A stretch of DNA of 64,000 bases from Amyelois transitella (GCF_032362555.1 NC_083531.1:1922001-1986000), one strand, 5' to 3'; shown: positions 1 to 10,737, counted from the first letter of the stretch. Notes: generated from the sequence alone by a model not told the origin. Translations and numbers: made by a program.

Positions 1-160
1 AGATTATAATAATAATTTCTTTCAGAAAAATCGGAGGCTCTGCCAACGAAACCAATATGGAAACGGGGTCTCACGGAACTGTCTCTGCTGACCAAGCTGA
101 GGATTGGCGGGAAACGGCACGAGAGCCCCAACAGACAGGAACCGGATGTTGACAGGTAAA

Positions 161-545
161 TACATACATACATACATATGTATGATCATGTCTATCATAT
201 CCCTTGTGCTTGTGACTGAGCCACCAGTCTTGAATAGACTGAATGGCCATGGCCACGTTCAGCTGTATAGCTTCATACATACATACATACGTATGGTCAC
301 GTCTATATCCCTTGCGGGGTAGACAGAGCCGACAGTCTTGAAAAGACTGAATGACCACGTTCAGCTGTATGGCTTAATGATAGAATTGAGATTCAAATAG
401 TGACAGGTTGCTAGCCAATCGCCTGAAATAAGTTATATTTCTCAACTTTATAAGCATTCCCCATAGTTACCTTTTACGACATCCATGGGAATGTGACCGA
501 GTGTTCCTATTCTTTTTTTTTGCCGGGAGCCACACGGCATTCCGT
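161..545 (-). repeat. SINE-R copies, one truncated plus one near full length
   Basis: This is the commonest repeat of the window. Read in the opposite sense it runs from a self-complementary head (GTGCCGTGTGG, then CCGGCACC), through blocks such as CTATTTGAATCTCAATTC and GACTGTTGGCTCTGTC, to GGGATATAGACGTGAC and a TATG tail. Here a truncated copy at 161-273 is followed by a longer one at 274-545, both with the tail on the left. The head resembles no tRNA or 5S rRNA that I recognise. Confidence 0.8.
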
Positions 546-728
546 GATTCCCGGAATTAAATATAAAATAACATATACAAGTAGAAATATATATATATAG
601 GTATGTTTGTTTCAGTCACCGCGCAACAACTTCTCCCGTTAAAGTTGTACGTCGGTCGAGACCTGAAGGCAGAGTGGACGGAGTAAGGAGAAGAAGCAGC
701 TCTTTGAACAACGGTAAGATATTGCTTT

Positions 729-904
729 TGTCCAGAAGAATAACGGTTATTGAATAAAGGTTATAGGATAAAGGTTATTGAATAAAGGTTATAGGATAAA
801 GGTTATAGGATAAAGGTTATTGAATAAAGGTTATAGGATTAAGGTTATTGAATAAAGGTTATTGTATAAAGGTTATAGATTGAAGGTTATATAATTAAGG
901 TTTT
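729..904. repeat. Minisatellite of GGTTAT-rich 14-15 bp units
   Basis: Units of the form AAGGTTATAGGAT or AAGGTTATTGAAT follow one another about eleven times with small changes. No reading frame crosses the array. Confidence 0.85.
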
Positions 905-952
905 CCATTTAGAGTAAATGTGATTTGTTGGTGTAGCGGAAAAGAAAATTCG

Positions 953-1012
953 GCTATATACTGTAGGCTGGTGTGATGCCTGGGGAACCGCGCGACACAC
1001 GATGTTGTGTAA
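953..1012 (-). mobile_element. Fragment of candidate LTR element
   Basis: The stretch with GATGCCTGGGGAACC and CGCGCGACACACGATG is the reverse complement of the inner part of the candidate LTR at 18221-18714. Confidence 0.5.
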
Positions 1013-1022
1013 AAGCAAAAGG

Positions 1023-1136
1023 TCACAGGTCGAGAGTACCCGAAAAAGCGACGAAGCTCGTCGCACGAAGAGAGTAATGTATGTGGACGAAGCGAATGAT
1101 GTGTGCAGGGATCGTGGCAAGTGGAATAGATGTGGT
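1023..1136 (+). mobile_element. RTE LINE 3'-end fragment
   Basis: It carries the degraded end of the RTE coding region (AGAGTACCCGAAAA, GTGGACGAAGCGAA, GATCGTGGCAAGTGGAA), which occurs many times in the window. Confidence 0.65.
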
Positions 1137-1199
1137 TAAATTCAAATTCGAAAATTTTATTCATTATTATAGGATACTTCATATGGTTTAACAACATCG

Positions 1200-1737
1200 G
1201 TTGACGTCAAAATAAATTACTTAAAACTAGGTTTACTGCCGCTTATAATAAATTACCAAAAAGTGTTCTTGAAATGAATGATAGAAAATTCAAAAAGTAT
1301 ATTAAAGTTGAGCTTTGTAGGAAAGCCTATTACAGCACGGATGATTATATTAATGATAAGCATGTGTGGCCTGAGCTGGACATAATGGCCTCTTAAATGC
1401 TTGTGTATTTTTGACATAATCTTGATATAATTTGTACAGTATGTACATATTTTATTTTATATTTATTTAAATTGACGAAATATTCGTATTGACATAATCA
1501 GTTCTACATTCATACATGTTTTTTAATGTAGACAATGTGCATTCGTCCACGATTTAGATTTAAGAGATTTATATTTGTAAATTGACGTCCTATGAAAATG
1601 CTGCATTGTAGTTTGTTCCGCCGCTTCTTCTACACATGCGCTTTGGAAGCGGTAGTAGTTATAATAAGATTTAAGTTATGTGACGTCAATAAGTGATACC
1701 TTGTATCCAATTTTGAAAATAAATCTATTCTATTCTA
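1200..1737 (+). mobile_element. CR1/jockey-like LINE, 3' end with ATTCT tail
   Basis: At about 1210-1396 an open frame encodes the end of a LINE ORF2, with NKLPKSVLEMNDRKFKKYI, then KAYYSTDDYINDKHVWPEL and a stop. This is the NxLP...YYSxDDYLND type of ending that the intact LINE at 26.4 kb also has. A 3' UTR follows and ends in AAAATAAATC and repeats of TATTC at 1724-1737. The 5' part is missing. The same 3' end recurs at 42052-42235. Confidence 0.75.
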
Positions 1738-1740
1738 TTC

Positions 1741-1796
1741 TTCCAAGGCGTCAGTGCAGAAGAAGCGGTAACAAACTGCACTGCAGCATTTTCTTC
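1741..1796 (-). mobile_element. Inverted fragment of the same LINE 3' UTR
   Basis: GAAGAAGCGG, AACAAACTGCA and TGCAGCATTTTC are the reverse complement of the 3' UTR just upstream, so two copies lie tail to tail. A similar inverted fragment is at 21105-21215. Confidence 0.6.
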
Positions 1797-1850
1797 TTCT
1801 TGGTCTCGTGCTTGTATTTATGTATGTATATTGAAGTTCCGTCACCTCAG

Positions 1851-4800
1851 GCCAGCTCGCCGGCCCCGCGCCGCCGCTGCGGCCGCTGCGCGCGCGCCAG
1901 GCGGCCGCGCTGGTAGCGGAGCAGAGGCGCGGCGCCGCCGTCGCGGTCACCGTGTCCGCGAGGGACCCGCCCGCCTTCGTGGACTACGATCACCAGGTTT
2001 GGTGAGTTTTACACGAAGAAGAGGTCGTATGTTTGGGATTTTTAAAATTGAAATGCATAAAATGAATGAATGAAAAATTATTTATTAAAGTAACCAGACT
2101 CATTATGTTAGTATACATATAAATATGTTAGTAGGCATAATTAAAAAATTAAATTAAATTAAAATTCGAGTTACATATGCGCAGACCACCTATCTGCACT
2201 GTCCCCCCAGCTACAGTACCGCAGTGGTTTACGTAGCCGCCATGCAGCCTGGCCGCAATCATGCGCAGGATGCTGTTGTCGCTCTCTCGCACTCTGCGCA
2301 CCGCTTGCGCATCACACTGTAAAAACAATTTGCGCATCTGCAAATATCCCAGAAGCGAGGCAGCCCCAGCAGCATATCCTAAAAGCGTTATTGTACTGTA
2401 CACGAATGGCATTGTAAGCTTTTTGAGTATATTTTGACCACATATATAATTAAATTTTAATAAAGACGTGATATATATATAATATGTGTGTGTACAAGGT
2501 GTCTGCGAAAGTAGATTACGATGAGCAGGCTTGGTAAGTTTTAACGAGGATTTGAGGTTATATTTTGTAGGTTTGTCGGAGAGGAAGAGATTTTGGGTAG
2601 GTTTAAGATGGGGGGGGGGGGGAGAGGGACGTTACTTGGTTCAACGTTCCTGGACGTCTTGGACAAACATCCGTACTGACATCATGACATACAAACTTTG
2701 CATTTATAATATTAGTAGGATTAATTCGTTGATTAATCTTCTCTCCTACAGGATATGCCACTGGGGGAACTCCGGCCGCGTGGTGAACGGCCGCCCCGGA
2801 GACCGCGTGTGTGCCGTCAGGAGGCAGGCGCCGCGGAGCGCCCAGCACGCCTTGCAGCTCCTCAGGCAGGATAGGCAGAGGGTGAGTGGGGGACAGACAT
2901 AGAACTAGGCAAGCAACCTCTTTCAGGCACTCAGGCAGGATAGGCAGAGGGGAGACAGGCGCCGAGGAGCGCCCAGCACGCCTCGCAGCTCCTCAGGCAG
3001 GATAGGCAGAGGGTGAGTGGGAGACTAACATAGAACTAGGCAAGCAACCTCTTTCAGGCACTCAGGCAGGATAGGCAGAGGGGAGACAGGCGCCGAGGAG
3101 CGCCCAGCACGCCTCGCAGCTCCTCAGGCAGGATAGGCAGAGGGTGAGTGGGGGACAGACATAGAACTAGGCAAGCAACCTCTTTCAGGCACAAAATAAT
3201 ATGTTCCGAAGAACGTTCTGTGGCGTAGCGGTAATACGCTTGTCTCGGAGGTCCCGGGTTCGAATGCCGGATTGGTATCTCGTAACACAAGTTTCGAACT
3301 TACTTCGAGGCTAACTCAATCTGTGTAATTTGTCCCGTATGTATTTATAATATACATTCATATGGTCACGTCCCTTGCGGGGTAGACAGAGCCAACAGTC
3401 TTGAAAAGGCTGAATGGCCACGTTCAGCTATTTATTTATTTATTCTTCTATTATTCTATTTATTATATTTATTTATTTATTCTTCTTTCGCTTCATCCAC
3501 ATGCATTATCACTATGCAAAATTGTCGGTTCAGGATAGTCTTTGACCTGACCTTTCCAGTCCACTGGCCTCGTATTGAACAGCCCTGGAGACAGAGTCAG
3601 GAGGCAGGCGCCGTGGTATGTTCAGACAGGATAGGCGCGATTAGGAGCAAAGAAATAATGGAAAATGTGAAAAAAAACGGCGAAAATTATTTATCCTTGA
3701 GAGTTTCAATGATGCCACAAATAATTATTCCACGCGGACGAAGTCGCGGGCACAGCTAGTTAAGTATATAACCCTGTAACATACTCTTAAGCCGCGGCAA
3801 TAAGGTTGTATAGATGGTTAATTTATTGTTTAAAAAATTATATATTTTTTATTACTTCGTGTTTTTTCAGGTGGACATTTTGTTTCACCGGGTGCCCCTC
3901 GGAAAAATATACGTTCTCAACAGGAGGAACAATGAGAGTTTGGGTGAGTTTTTGTATTAATTCAGTTTACAAATAAATTATGTCTTTTTGTTTTGGTATA
4001 GAGAGAGCCAACAGTCTTGAAAAGACTGATAGGCCACGTTCAGCTGTTTGGCTTAATGATAAAATTGAGATTGAAATAATGACAGGTTGCTAGCCCATCG
4101 CCTAAAACAGGAATCCCAAGTTTATAAGTCTGTTCTTTTGTCGCCTTTTACGACATACATAGGAGAGAGATAAAGTGGTCTTATTCTTTTTTTGTATTGG
4201 AGACTTTTTTTCTATAATTTTAATACAAACAAATAAACAATATTCTTCCTCGCAGGTTTAAAACTGGACAGTGAATGCAACATAACATCGGTGGAGCGCG
4301 GTTCAGTGTGCGCAAGCGCAGGCCTCCCGCCGGCGGGGCGGTGGGCGGTCACTGAGGTCAATAACCGACATATAAACTTACTCAAGGTATGTGCCGTATA
4401 ATGTATATACACATATAGTCACTTCTATATCCCATGCGGGGTAGACAGAGCCAACAGTCTTGAAAAAGCTGATAGGCTACATTCAGCAGACAGTACGTAC
4501 CTATGTATGTATATAGTAGTATATACATACATATAGTAAGGCCTCTGGCGCAGCGGTAATACGCATGTCTGTGACACCGGAGGTCCCGGGTTCAGGGAAA
4601 GGTCAGACTTCAGGTTGGGGCATGATGAGAAATGAACTTTCTCTGATTGATCTGGGTCCCGTTACCCAAGTGGCGAACTTACTTCGAGGCTAACCCGTTT
4701 ATGAATATGTATATTTATTTATAAAAAAAAATATATATGTTTTCTATCACCAGGGTGGCGAAGAAGAGATGCAGCGTCTCATCATGCACGGCTCCGAGGT

Positions 4801-4882
4801 GTCAGTTCTTATCCAGCCGTCAGCTCTAGTCAAGAAAATAAGGACGGCTCTCAAAGCCAATAAACACCTTATATACAGGTAG
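1851..4882 (+). CDS. Tandem PDZ-domain protein, 3' exons (syntenin/X11-like)
   Basis: Five exons fit one frame: 1851-2001, 2752-2881, 3871-3943, 4256-4386 and 4754-4882, the last ending at TAG 4880-4882. All junctions are AG/GT and phases agree. They encode about 202 residues; the start lies upstream of the window. Residues from VAVTVSARDPPAFVDYDHQ through NGRPGDRVCAV to RVDILFHRV look like a divergent first PDZ fold. KIYVLNRRNNESLGLKL begins the second, with GLKL as carboxylate-binding loop. It continues through CNITSVERGSVCASAGL to SEVSVLIQPSALVKKI, placed like the 'MPA' strand and helix that close syntenin and X11/Mint. Such proteins are scaffolds that bind C-terminal tails of membrane proteins. 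PDZ identity is fairly secure, the exact family is not. If the last donor-like site (AGGTAGGG) is used, another exon follows. Exons 1 and 2 have extra copies in the introns. Confidence 0.6.
2149..2412 (-). CDS. Small unidentified membrane protein ORF nested in PDZ intron
   Basis: An 87-codon open frame begins MPFVYSTITLLGYAAGAAS and reaches a stop in the AT-rich flank. Residues 3-24 could form one membrane segment. The rest is basic and polar (QAVRRVRESDNSILRMIAA). Its GC content is higher than that of the flanking intron, and on the same strand AATAAATAA follows about 65 bases downstream as a possible polyadenylation signal. No family is recognised. It could be a small nested gene, a retrocopy, or chance. 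Confidence 0.35.
   Translation of the reverse strand: MPFVYSTITLLGYAAGAASLLGYLQMRKLFLQCDAQAVRRVRESDNSILRMIAARLHGGYVNHCGTVAGGTVQIGGLRICNSNFNLI
2499..2533 (+). pseudogene. Decayed duplicate of PDZ-gene exon 1 (3' end)
   Basis: GTGTCTGCGAAAGTAGATTA onward resembles the end of the exon at 1851-2001 with about 15 bases missing. It keeps the same frame (VSAKVDYDEQAW against VSARDPPAFVDYDHQVW) and the same phase at a good donor, TG/GTAAGT. It is preceded by ACAAG, a possible acceptor. It could be an alternative exon or a relic. Confidence 0.5.
2825..3190 (+). repeat. Triplication of PDZ exon 2 end with donor site
   Basis: The last 57 or so bases of exon 2 plus its donor (AGG/GTGAGTGG) and about 70 bases of intron occur three times at a period near 131 bp, starting at about 2825, 2957 and 3087. 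All three donors are intact. Copies differ at only a few bases. Confidence 0.85.
3217..3352 (+). repeat. tRNA-headed SINE (SINE-T), internally deleted
   Basis: The head has TGTGGCGTAGCGGTAATACG (A-box region) and GGTTCGAATGCC (B box). The tail is CTTACTTCGAGGCTAACTC and AATTTGTCCCGTATGTATTT. Confidence 0.8.
3355..3427 (-). repeat. SINE-R fragment
   Basis: Only the tail third is present: CATATGGTCACGTCCCTTGC through GGCCACGTTCAGCT. Confidence 0.8.
3640..3759 (+). mobile_element. Helitron 3' end
   Basis: It runs from GGAGCAAAGAAATAATGG to CACGCGGACGAAGTCGCGG and GCACAGCTAG, followed by T. This is the terminus shared by the Helitrons of this window. Confidence 0.75.
3999..4198 (-). repeat. SINE-R copy, tail lost
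   Basis: It covers AGAGAGAGCCAACAGTCTTG to TTTTTTTGTATTGG, about 56 bases after the donor of the third PDZ exon. Confidence 0.8.
4408..4490 (-). repeat. SINE-R fragment beside PDZ exon 4 donor
   Basis: The tail end begins about 20 bases after the donor at 4387 and reads CATATAGTCACTTCTATATC, then GGGGTAGACAGAGCC. Confidence 0.75.
4541..4725 (+). repeat. tRNA-headed SINE (SINE-T)
   Basis: The head is CCTCTGGCGCAGCGGTAATA, then ACACCGGAGGTCCCGGGTTC. The body and tail are shortened. Confidence 0.8.
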
Positions 4883-5034
4883 GGAAAGCACTTTGTCGCA
4901 TGGCAGCCGGGAATAAAAATGAAGGTTTTGGCTGCTTTGAAAAAATATTGTATAGTCCGCCATTGCAAGTGTTTTCTTTTTTTAAATAACTATGTACTAT
5001 TTCTTGTATCATTCATTCGTTCATATATATTCAT

Positions 5035-5105
5035 TCATCTATATTTCTTGCGGGGTAGACAGCGTCAGCAGTCTTGAGAGACTGATGGGCCACGTTCAGC
5101 TCCTT
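5035..5105 (-). repeat. SINE-R fragment
   Basis: A degraded tail third with TTGCGGGGTAGACAGCG and GGGCCACGTTCAGCTC. The 330 bases after it hold nothing I recognise apart from AATAAA motifs at 5274 and 5341 that could end the PDZ gene transcript. Confidence 0.65.
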
Positions 5106-5436
5106 TCAAGGTTTGCTCAATCAGAAATAAATTAGAAGGCTTGATTTCTATACTTTAGAAGAATCAAACAATATGTAATATCATTTGAAAGGAAAGCGAA
5201 CTTAACTTTAAAAAAATACTGTGTAATTGTATGTAAATTTACTCCGTTACAAGAAATAGTACAGTAGTTTAAAATAAATAAATCATTTGCATTGGCGGAT
5301 TTATCCCATCAATAGATCTCCTCCAGTCAACCGGCAAACAATAAAGGAACTAGATAATTGAGTAAAAAAGTATATGTCTGTTTTATTGCTGTTACATTTT
5401 TTTTTAACTTCAGTAGGATATCCGTGTAAACATTTA

Positions 5437-6001
5437 CAGCCTTATTCATAAAAATTAAACCTATTTAGTCTCTTGAGAACGTCTTAACACAATTGTCACG
5501 AAACGAAAGAAAAGTTCCCAAAAAAATGTAAACAAAACGCGCCAAAGTCATTGAAATGCCAGATGTGAGAGACAGTCATCGGCGGCAAATGGAATCAGCT
5601 GTGACTGGTCCGCCATTTTGTTTCTTAAACCCTTGAACTAGCGTCCGAGGCTGTTTAATTTGACAGCAATTTAAGAAGATGTTAAACTCTTAACAGCATA
5701 TATTAATACGATTTTTTAAAGTATGAGTTGTCGGCCTCGGCGCAGCGGTAGTACGCTTGTCTGTGACACCGGAGGTCCGAATCCCGGTCAGGGCATGATG
5801 AGAAAAGAACTTTTTCTGATCGGAATTTTTATCTATATATTTTAAAACTATTTATTATAAAATATAGAATCGTTGAGATATCATCTCGTTACGCAAGTCT
5901 CGAACTTACTTCGAGGCTATCTCGATCTGTGTAATTTGTCCCGTATTTATTTATGACGTAAAGAGTGTCTTAAATTTATGTCACATTTATGAATAAGGCT
6001 G
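5437..6001. mobile_element. PIF/Harbinger-like MITE with TTA target duplication
   Basis: CAGCCTTATTCATAAA at the left end is matched by its exact reverse complement at the right end. Each end is flanked by TTA, the target duplication of PIF/Harbinger elements. There is no coding capacity. A SINE-T at 5733-5955 sits inside it. Confidence 0.65.
5733..5955 (+). repeat. tRNA-headed SINE nested in the MITE
   Basis: It starts CCTCGGCGCAGCGGTAGTAC and ends TAATTTGTCCCGTATTTATT. Part of the B box is lost (GGTCCGAATCCCGG). Confidence 0.8.
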
Positions 6002-6619
6002 TTAGAATCAAATGTACATCATGAAGTACATGTATTTGAAAAAAGAAATCACAAGATAACATACTCGTATGTATAAATTTACATAGAATGTTGACATTCA
6101 TATACTGTGTATAATAATTGTGTCGTATAAAATGCAGTTTTATATATTTATATACACTTTTTGTACGATATCATTAAAATGAATTTTGTTGAACAGATTT
6201 AGTACATTATTTTATAATACGTTCGTTTACATAAGATTAAGGAAATAGTTGAAAATGATCTGATCATAATCAAGTTTAAATTGTAATCATCGTGTAAACT
6301 CATCAATTAAACGCACATATTGTGTCTAATTATAATTTAGAAATTAATTAGAAAGAGATACAACTAAATTTGTGTCTAAGGCTTCTAATATAAGGACTTT
6401 TTTTTGACAAATAAAAACAGGTTGTATGAAAACTTTTTATAACGGTAAACTTGTAACACCATATCTGTATTTTAGTTGGTGATGTGCAAATAATGTTGTA
6501 AACTATTTAGGTATTACTTATTAAAACTGTTTTTTAAAGACTTGTACAATGAACCGACCATAATGTACAGTCGCCTGTAGGTGAAACATGACTTCCTGTT
6601 CATAAAAATCAAGACCACA
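6002..6619. other. AT-rich stretch without recognised features
   Basis: No exon-like frame, repeat family or structured RNA could be recognised here. Confidence 0.5.
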
Positions 6620-6740
6620 TACATATAATTGCGTCTATAACCCTTGTGCGGTAGACAGAGCCAACAGTCATCAAAAGACTAAAGGCCAGGTACAGGCCAG
6701 TACCTGTTTGGCTTAATGATAGAATTGAGATCTAAACCAT
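6620..6740 (-). repeat. SINE-R fragment
   Basis: A diverged tail half reading CATATAATTGCGTCTATAAC and GTAGACAGAGCCAACAGTC to TGATAGAATTGAGAT. The AT-rich bases from 6741 to 7512 hold nothing else that I recognise. Confidence 0.7.
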
Positions 6741-7512
6741 GTCAAGTTTATCTGTAGACTGTACATTTTAATATTCATAGCAATTTTAATTGCAATACTT
6801 TGTTAATATTTAGTATAAATTAAAATATTTACCGAAATATTTTTCAAGTTTTTATTAGAAGAAAAATATGTTAGCATCTTATTCACTGGACAGATATAGT
6901 CTCCGCCTACCCCTTTAGGAAACGGGAGTGTTTTTATTTATAATATGCATTGTAAACAACTAATAAAAATACATTACACTATAATATTACTAACTAATTA
7001 TAACAAATTATATTCACTGAATTATAAAAGGTTTATTTTGCAATATTTTAAAATTAATTCTATACATACGACTAAAAAAATTGCGTCCTAGTAAAATTAT
7101 TAAAATATTTTTCAATTTATTTACAAAAGAAATTTAGTAATTTCGAATTTCTACGAATTATTTAGACTTGATCCATAGAAATACTTTTAAAAATTAATCT
7201 TAAGATTTTAACCAAAAATTTAATCGAGTGAGGGCCAAAAGCGAATTTTTATGTGAATATTTGTATAATTTTAAATGACTTTTAGACACATGTACAATTG
7301 TTGATAAAATATACAAACAATTAAATGTAATTATTGCTTGATTACATATCACGTAATTTTTCTAGTACATTTTATTACAATTTTATAATAATATACTATT
7401 TACTACATACACGTGATTTTAAAATATGTAATGCGCATATTAATGTACATATTTTTTAAGCATTTAAAATAATTAGGTACATTCCTTTTTTGTTATGGAC
7501 GCCACTCATAAA

Positions 7513-8248
7513 TCTATACTAATATTATAAAGCTGAAGAGTTTGTTTTGTTTGTTTGTTTGTTTGTTTGTTTGTTTGTTTGTTTAAACGCGCTAATCTCA
7601 GAAACTACTGAACCGATTTGAATAATTCTTTCACTGTTAGATAGTCTATTTAGTCTATTTATCGAGGAAGGCTATAGGCTACATTTTATCCCGGATTTCC
7701 TACGGGAAACGTCAACAATGCAGGTGAAAGTTGAATGAGTCGGCCATCTGCGAGCTTTCCACGCGAACGCTGCGCAAACCAACAAAGATATAGTAAAACA
7801 ATGTACTAAAGATGTGAAGTACTCATTTTTTGCCACAAAAAAGTCCGCGAGAGCATATATCTATCTCTTAAGGTTTACTTACAATAACCACTTTTATGTT
7901 CATTTTTTAAGATTATTTTTTGATTATAAACATAAGTTATTTTGAAACCAATTTTCTTTAATTCAGTATTAATCCTTATCCAAATAAATATGTTTATTAC
8001 TTTCGGCTTTTCATGTAGACTAAAATTGCCATTTACAGTATATAAATCAGACGAATAGGTTTTGAGATATAGTCGTTATAAGCAATTTGCAGCGAAACAT
8101 TTAATACGGCGAACCAGCGTTTTTTCTAATACGCGTGACCGCCTGACCGCCCCCCCCCCCCTTGATAAAGCCGAGGAGGATGTTTGCAAAAATAAATATG
8201 ATTCCCAAAATAACTATTCCACGCGGACGAAGTCGCGGGCACAGCTAG
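7513..8248 (+). mobile_element. Non-autonomous Helitron, full length
   Basis: It begins TCTATACTAATATTATAAAG and ends GTCGCGGGCACAGCTAG. It sits between A and T without target duplication, as Helitrons do. A GTTT run lies near the 5' end. The interior matches, in reverse, the copy at 18729-19732. It encodes no helicase. Confidence 0.85.
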
Positions 8249-9290
8249 TAAATACATAAAATGCAAAAGAGTTTTTAAACACTAAACCAAATTGTCTGAG
8301 CCAGATTAATTTTGGAATTAAAAAAATTTGAAGCGAAAAAAAAATAATTCACCCTTTATTTACTATTGATTTGCGTCGTACCAATTCACAGACATTGAAA
8401 TGATAGAAGATAATAGAAATGCCAAATTATACTTCTATATAATTCAAATTCAAATTTTTATATGCATAACATTAGTACCTACAACAAGGTGTTAAATTTT
8501 ACATAACATATCTTCATATTTATATAACCTACGCACGCGATTATTTTCGTAGTTTAACAGCTGTCAAATTCTTTGGTCGTATCCAAATCTACTATGCTCT
8601 ATACAAATTGACCGAAAATTAAATTCGTTTGGTGGTATACAATATAATACATTTTTGAATGTATTCAAAGATAGATCTGATAAATTATTTTGTTTTATTT
8701 ATTTATTTGGCTAAATGCATATTATTTAACCGTTATTGTATTTCCATTTCAAGGTTATTTTGCTAAATATGTAATTGTAATACTTACAATGTAAGGATCG
8801 CTTTAATTAAGTACAAATATTTTATGTGTAGAAAAAAAGGGACTACGAACAAATACTCATAGAAGGACTTTACCTCTTTTGTTATTGAAGAAAGAATTAT
8901 TCATGATAATTTTTAGTCAAGTAAATTTTTTATACGTTCTATTTAAATTTGTTTCTGTAGTTTCCGGCCTCGATAAATGAGAACCTCCCTTGTTGTAGTC
9001 GGTTGAACCCACATTATAAATGTTTGTACTCAATTTCAGCGCTCCCAGTATATTAAGATTTTGTGATGTATTTAAGTTACGAATATTATACTCGTGCACA
9101 TATCTCGAAAACTTGTGATCTTTTATAGAATTAATAAAAAAATATTCTGAATGTTTGTTTTTATTTCGTAAATTATACTGCTTTCGACTAGCAATATTAT
9201 AAGTATAGTTTGTCCTTTAGTCATGTTTTACAACATTCACGGACAGATTGTGCGGTCCTATTATATCTAAAGGTAAAAACACACTGCAGT
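8249..9290. other. AT-rich stretch without recognised features
   Basis: Short open frames occur but lack splice signals or family resemblance. Confidence 0.5.
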
Positions 9291-9295
9291 CTCTA

Positions 9296-9541
9296 TTGAA
9301 TTTTAATAAAATAGTGGCAACTCTATACGCCGCAAGTTACAACAGCCAATCACGCGACGCTATCAGCCAATAACAGCGAAGAGTCTAAATCGCGCAAGCA
9401 AAGATTTCACGGATTGGAACATATGTATATATAACCTCCGACACAACATCGTCGGAGCAACAATTCCTCAGGATTAACCCCTAGCCTGGTGGAAGATCTT
9501 CCCTTTATGGCGTTCGAGCCCGAATCATCACTCCCGCTACA
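9296..9541 (+). mobile_element. Candidate LTR fragment with TATA region
   Basis: It matches both ends of the 18221-18714 element with the middle deleted. GATTTCACGGATTGGA is followed by a TATA-like ATATATAACC, then CCTCCGACACAACATCG, and it ends CTCCCGCTACA. Confidence 0.6.
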
Positions 9542-9654
9542 AAATAGTACTCGTAATCTCAATGGCCCTGTAATTACGATCACCAAGACCCTGGCCGCGT
9601 TTACTTTTAGAGACAAGGTGAGATAGTATATATGTTTATATTTTCAGTTTGATA

Positions 9655-9835
9655 CATACATACATATAGTCATGTCTATATTCCTTGCGGGGAAGACAGA
9701 ACCAGTCTTGAAAAGACTGATAGGCCACGTTCAGCTTTTTGGCTTGATGATAGAATTGAGATTCAAATAGTGACAGGATCCATGGTCAAGGGTTTACCCC
9801 GGGCTCTTCTCCAGAGTGATACAATCTGTACGCAC
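9655..9835 (-). repeat. SINE-R fragment joined to a fragment of a third SINE
   Basis: The tail half of SINE-R (9655-9775) runs into TACCCCGGGCTCTTCTCCAG, a piece of the tRNA-headed family seen at 31310-31626. Confidence 0.7.
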
Positions 9836-10083
9836 CTTTAGCTAAATTATTCGATAATATTTACATACGATAATCTCGAAATGAGTGTTTTATCTAAATC
9901 CGATAGTGTATCAATAGCTAGACGATAAGTTAATCGGTAAGTATCGCTGTAAAATATTAATTTAGTTGCTTTTTTATTGTTATGGCCTCTATGAGGACAG
10001 TCCGCCATGATGTTGCTGTATTTTATGTGAGTATTTATTGCTTTTTTGAATATTGTTTTTTCATAAATATGTATAAATGTGAG

Positions 10084-10330
10084 TGCTGTGTGGTTCCCGG
10101 CACCAATATAAAAAAAGAATTGGACCACTCCATCTCTTTCCCATGGATGTCGTAAAAGGTGACTAAGGAATAGGCTTACAAACTTGGGATTCTTTTTTAG
10201 GCGATGGGCTAGCAACCTGTCACTATTTGAATCTCAATTCCATCATTAAGCCAAATACTTACTTACTTTTCAAGACTTGGCTCTGTCTACCCCGCAAGGG
10301 ATATAGACGTGACCATATGTATGTATGTAA
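10084..10330 (+). repeat. SINE-R copy, near full length
   Basis: It runs from GTGTGGTTCCCGGCACCAAT to GACGTGACCATATGTATGTA. Confidence 0.85.
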
Positions 10331-10504
10331 TATAAACATTTGCCGCGTATATGTACGTATATGTATGTATAACTCAGCCTTTATTAGGACTAGTTTTCCA
10401 ATTTAGTCATAGACACGAGATTTAGCGAGTAGCCGTCAGGGGATGGCAAGCTAGGTACTTTGAGTTGGTGACCGCTGAAGTAGTCCAAAGGTCTATATAG
10501 GACT

Positions 10505-10711
10505 CTCGGGCTGCAAGACAGGGCCAGCAGTCTTGAAAGACTGATAGGCCACGCTCAGCTGTTTGGTTTAATGATAGAATTGAGATTCAAATAGTGACAG
10601 TTTGCTAGCCCATCGCCTAAATGAATCCGATCCGAAGTTTATAAGCCTATCCTTTAGTCGCCTTTTACGACATCCTATTATTGTTGCTATTGGTGCCGGG
10701 AACCACACGCA
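10505..10711 (-). repeat. SINE-R copy
   Basis: It runs from GACAGGGCCAGCAGTCTTG to TTGGTGCCGGGAACCACACG. Confidence 0.8.
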
Positions 10712-10737
10712 ATGTTTCAAAATTTTGTATTAATATT

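Noticed and set aside
9508-9618. First coding exon of the aminopeptidase (frame MAFEPESSLPL..., donor GACAAG/GTGAGA)
   Set aside because: The start lies in a candidate LTR, and the phase at the donor would put a stop codon in the next exon. Not compatible in that frame.
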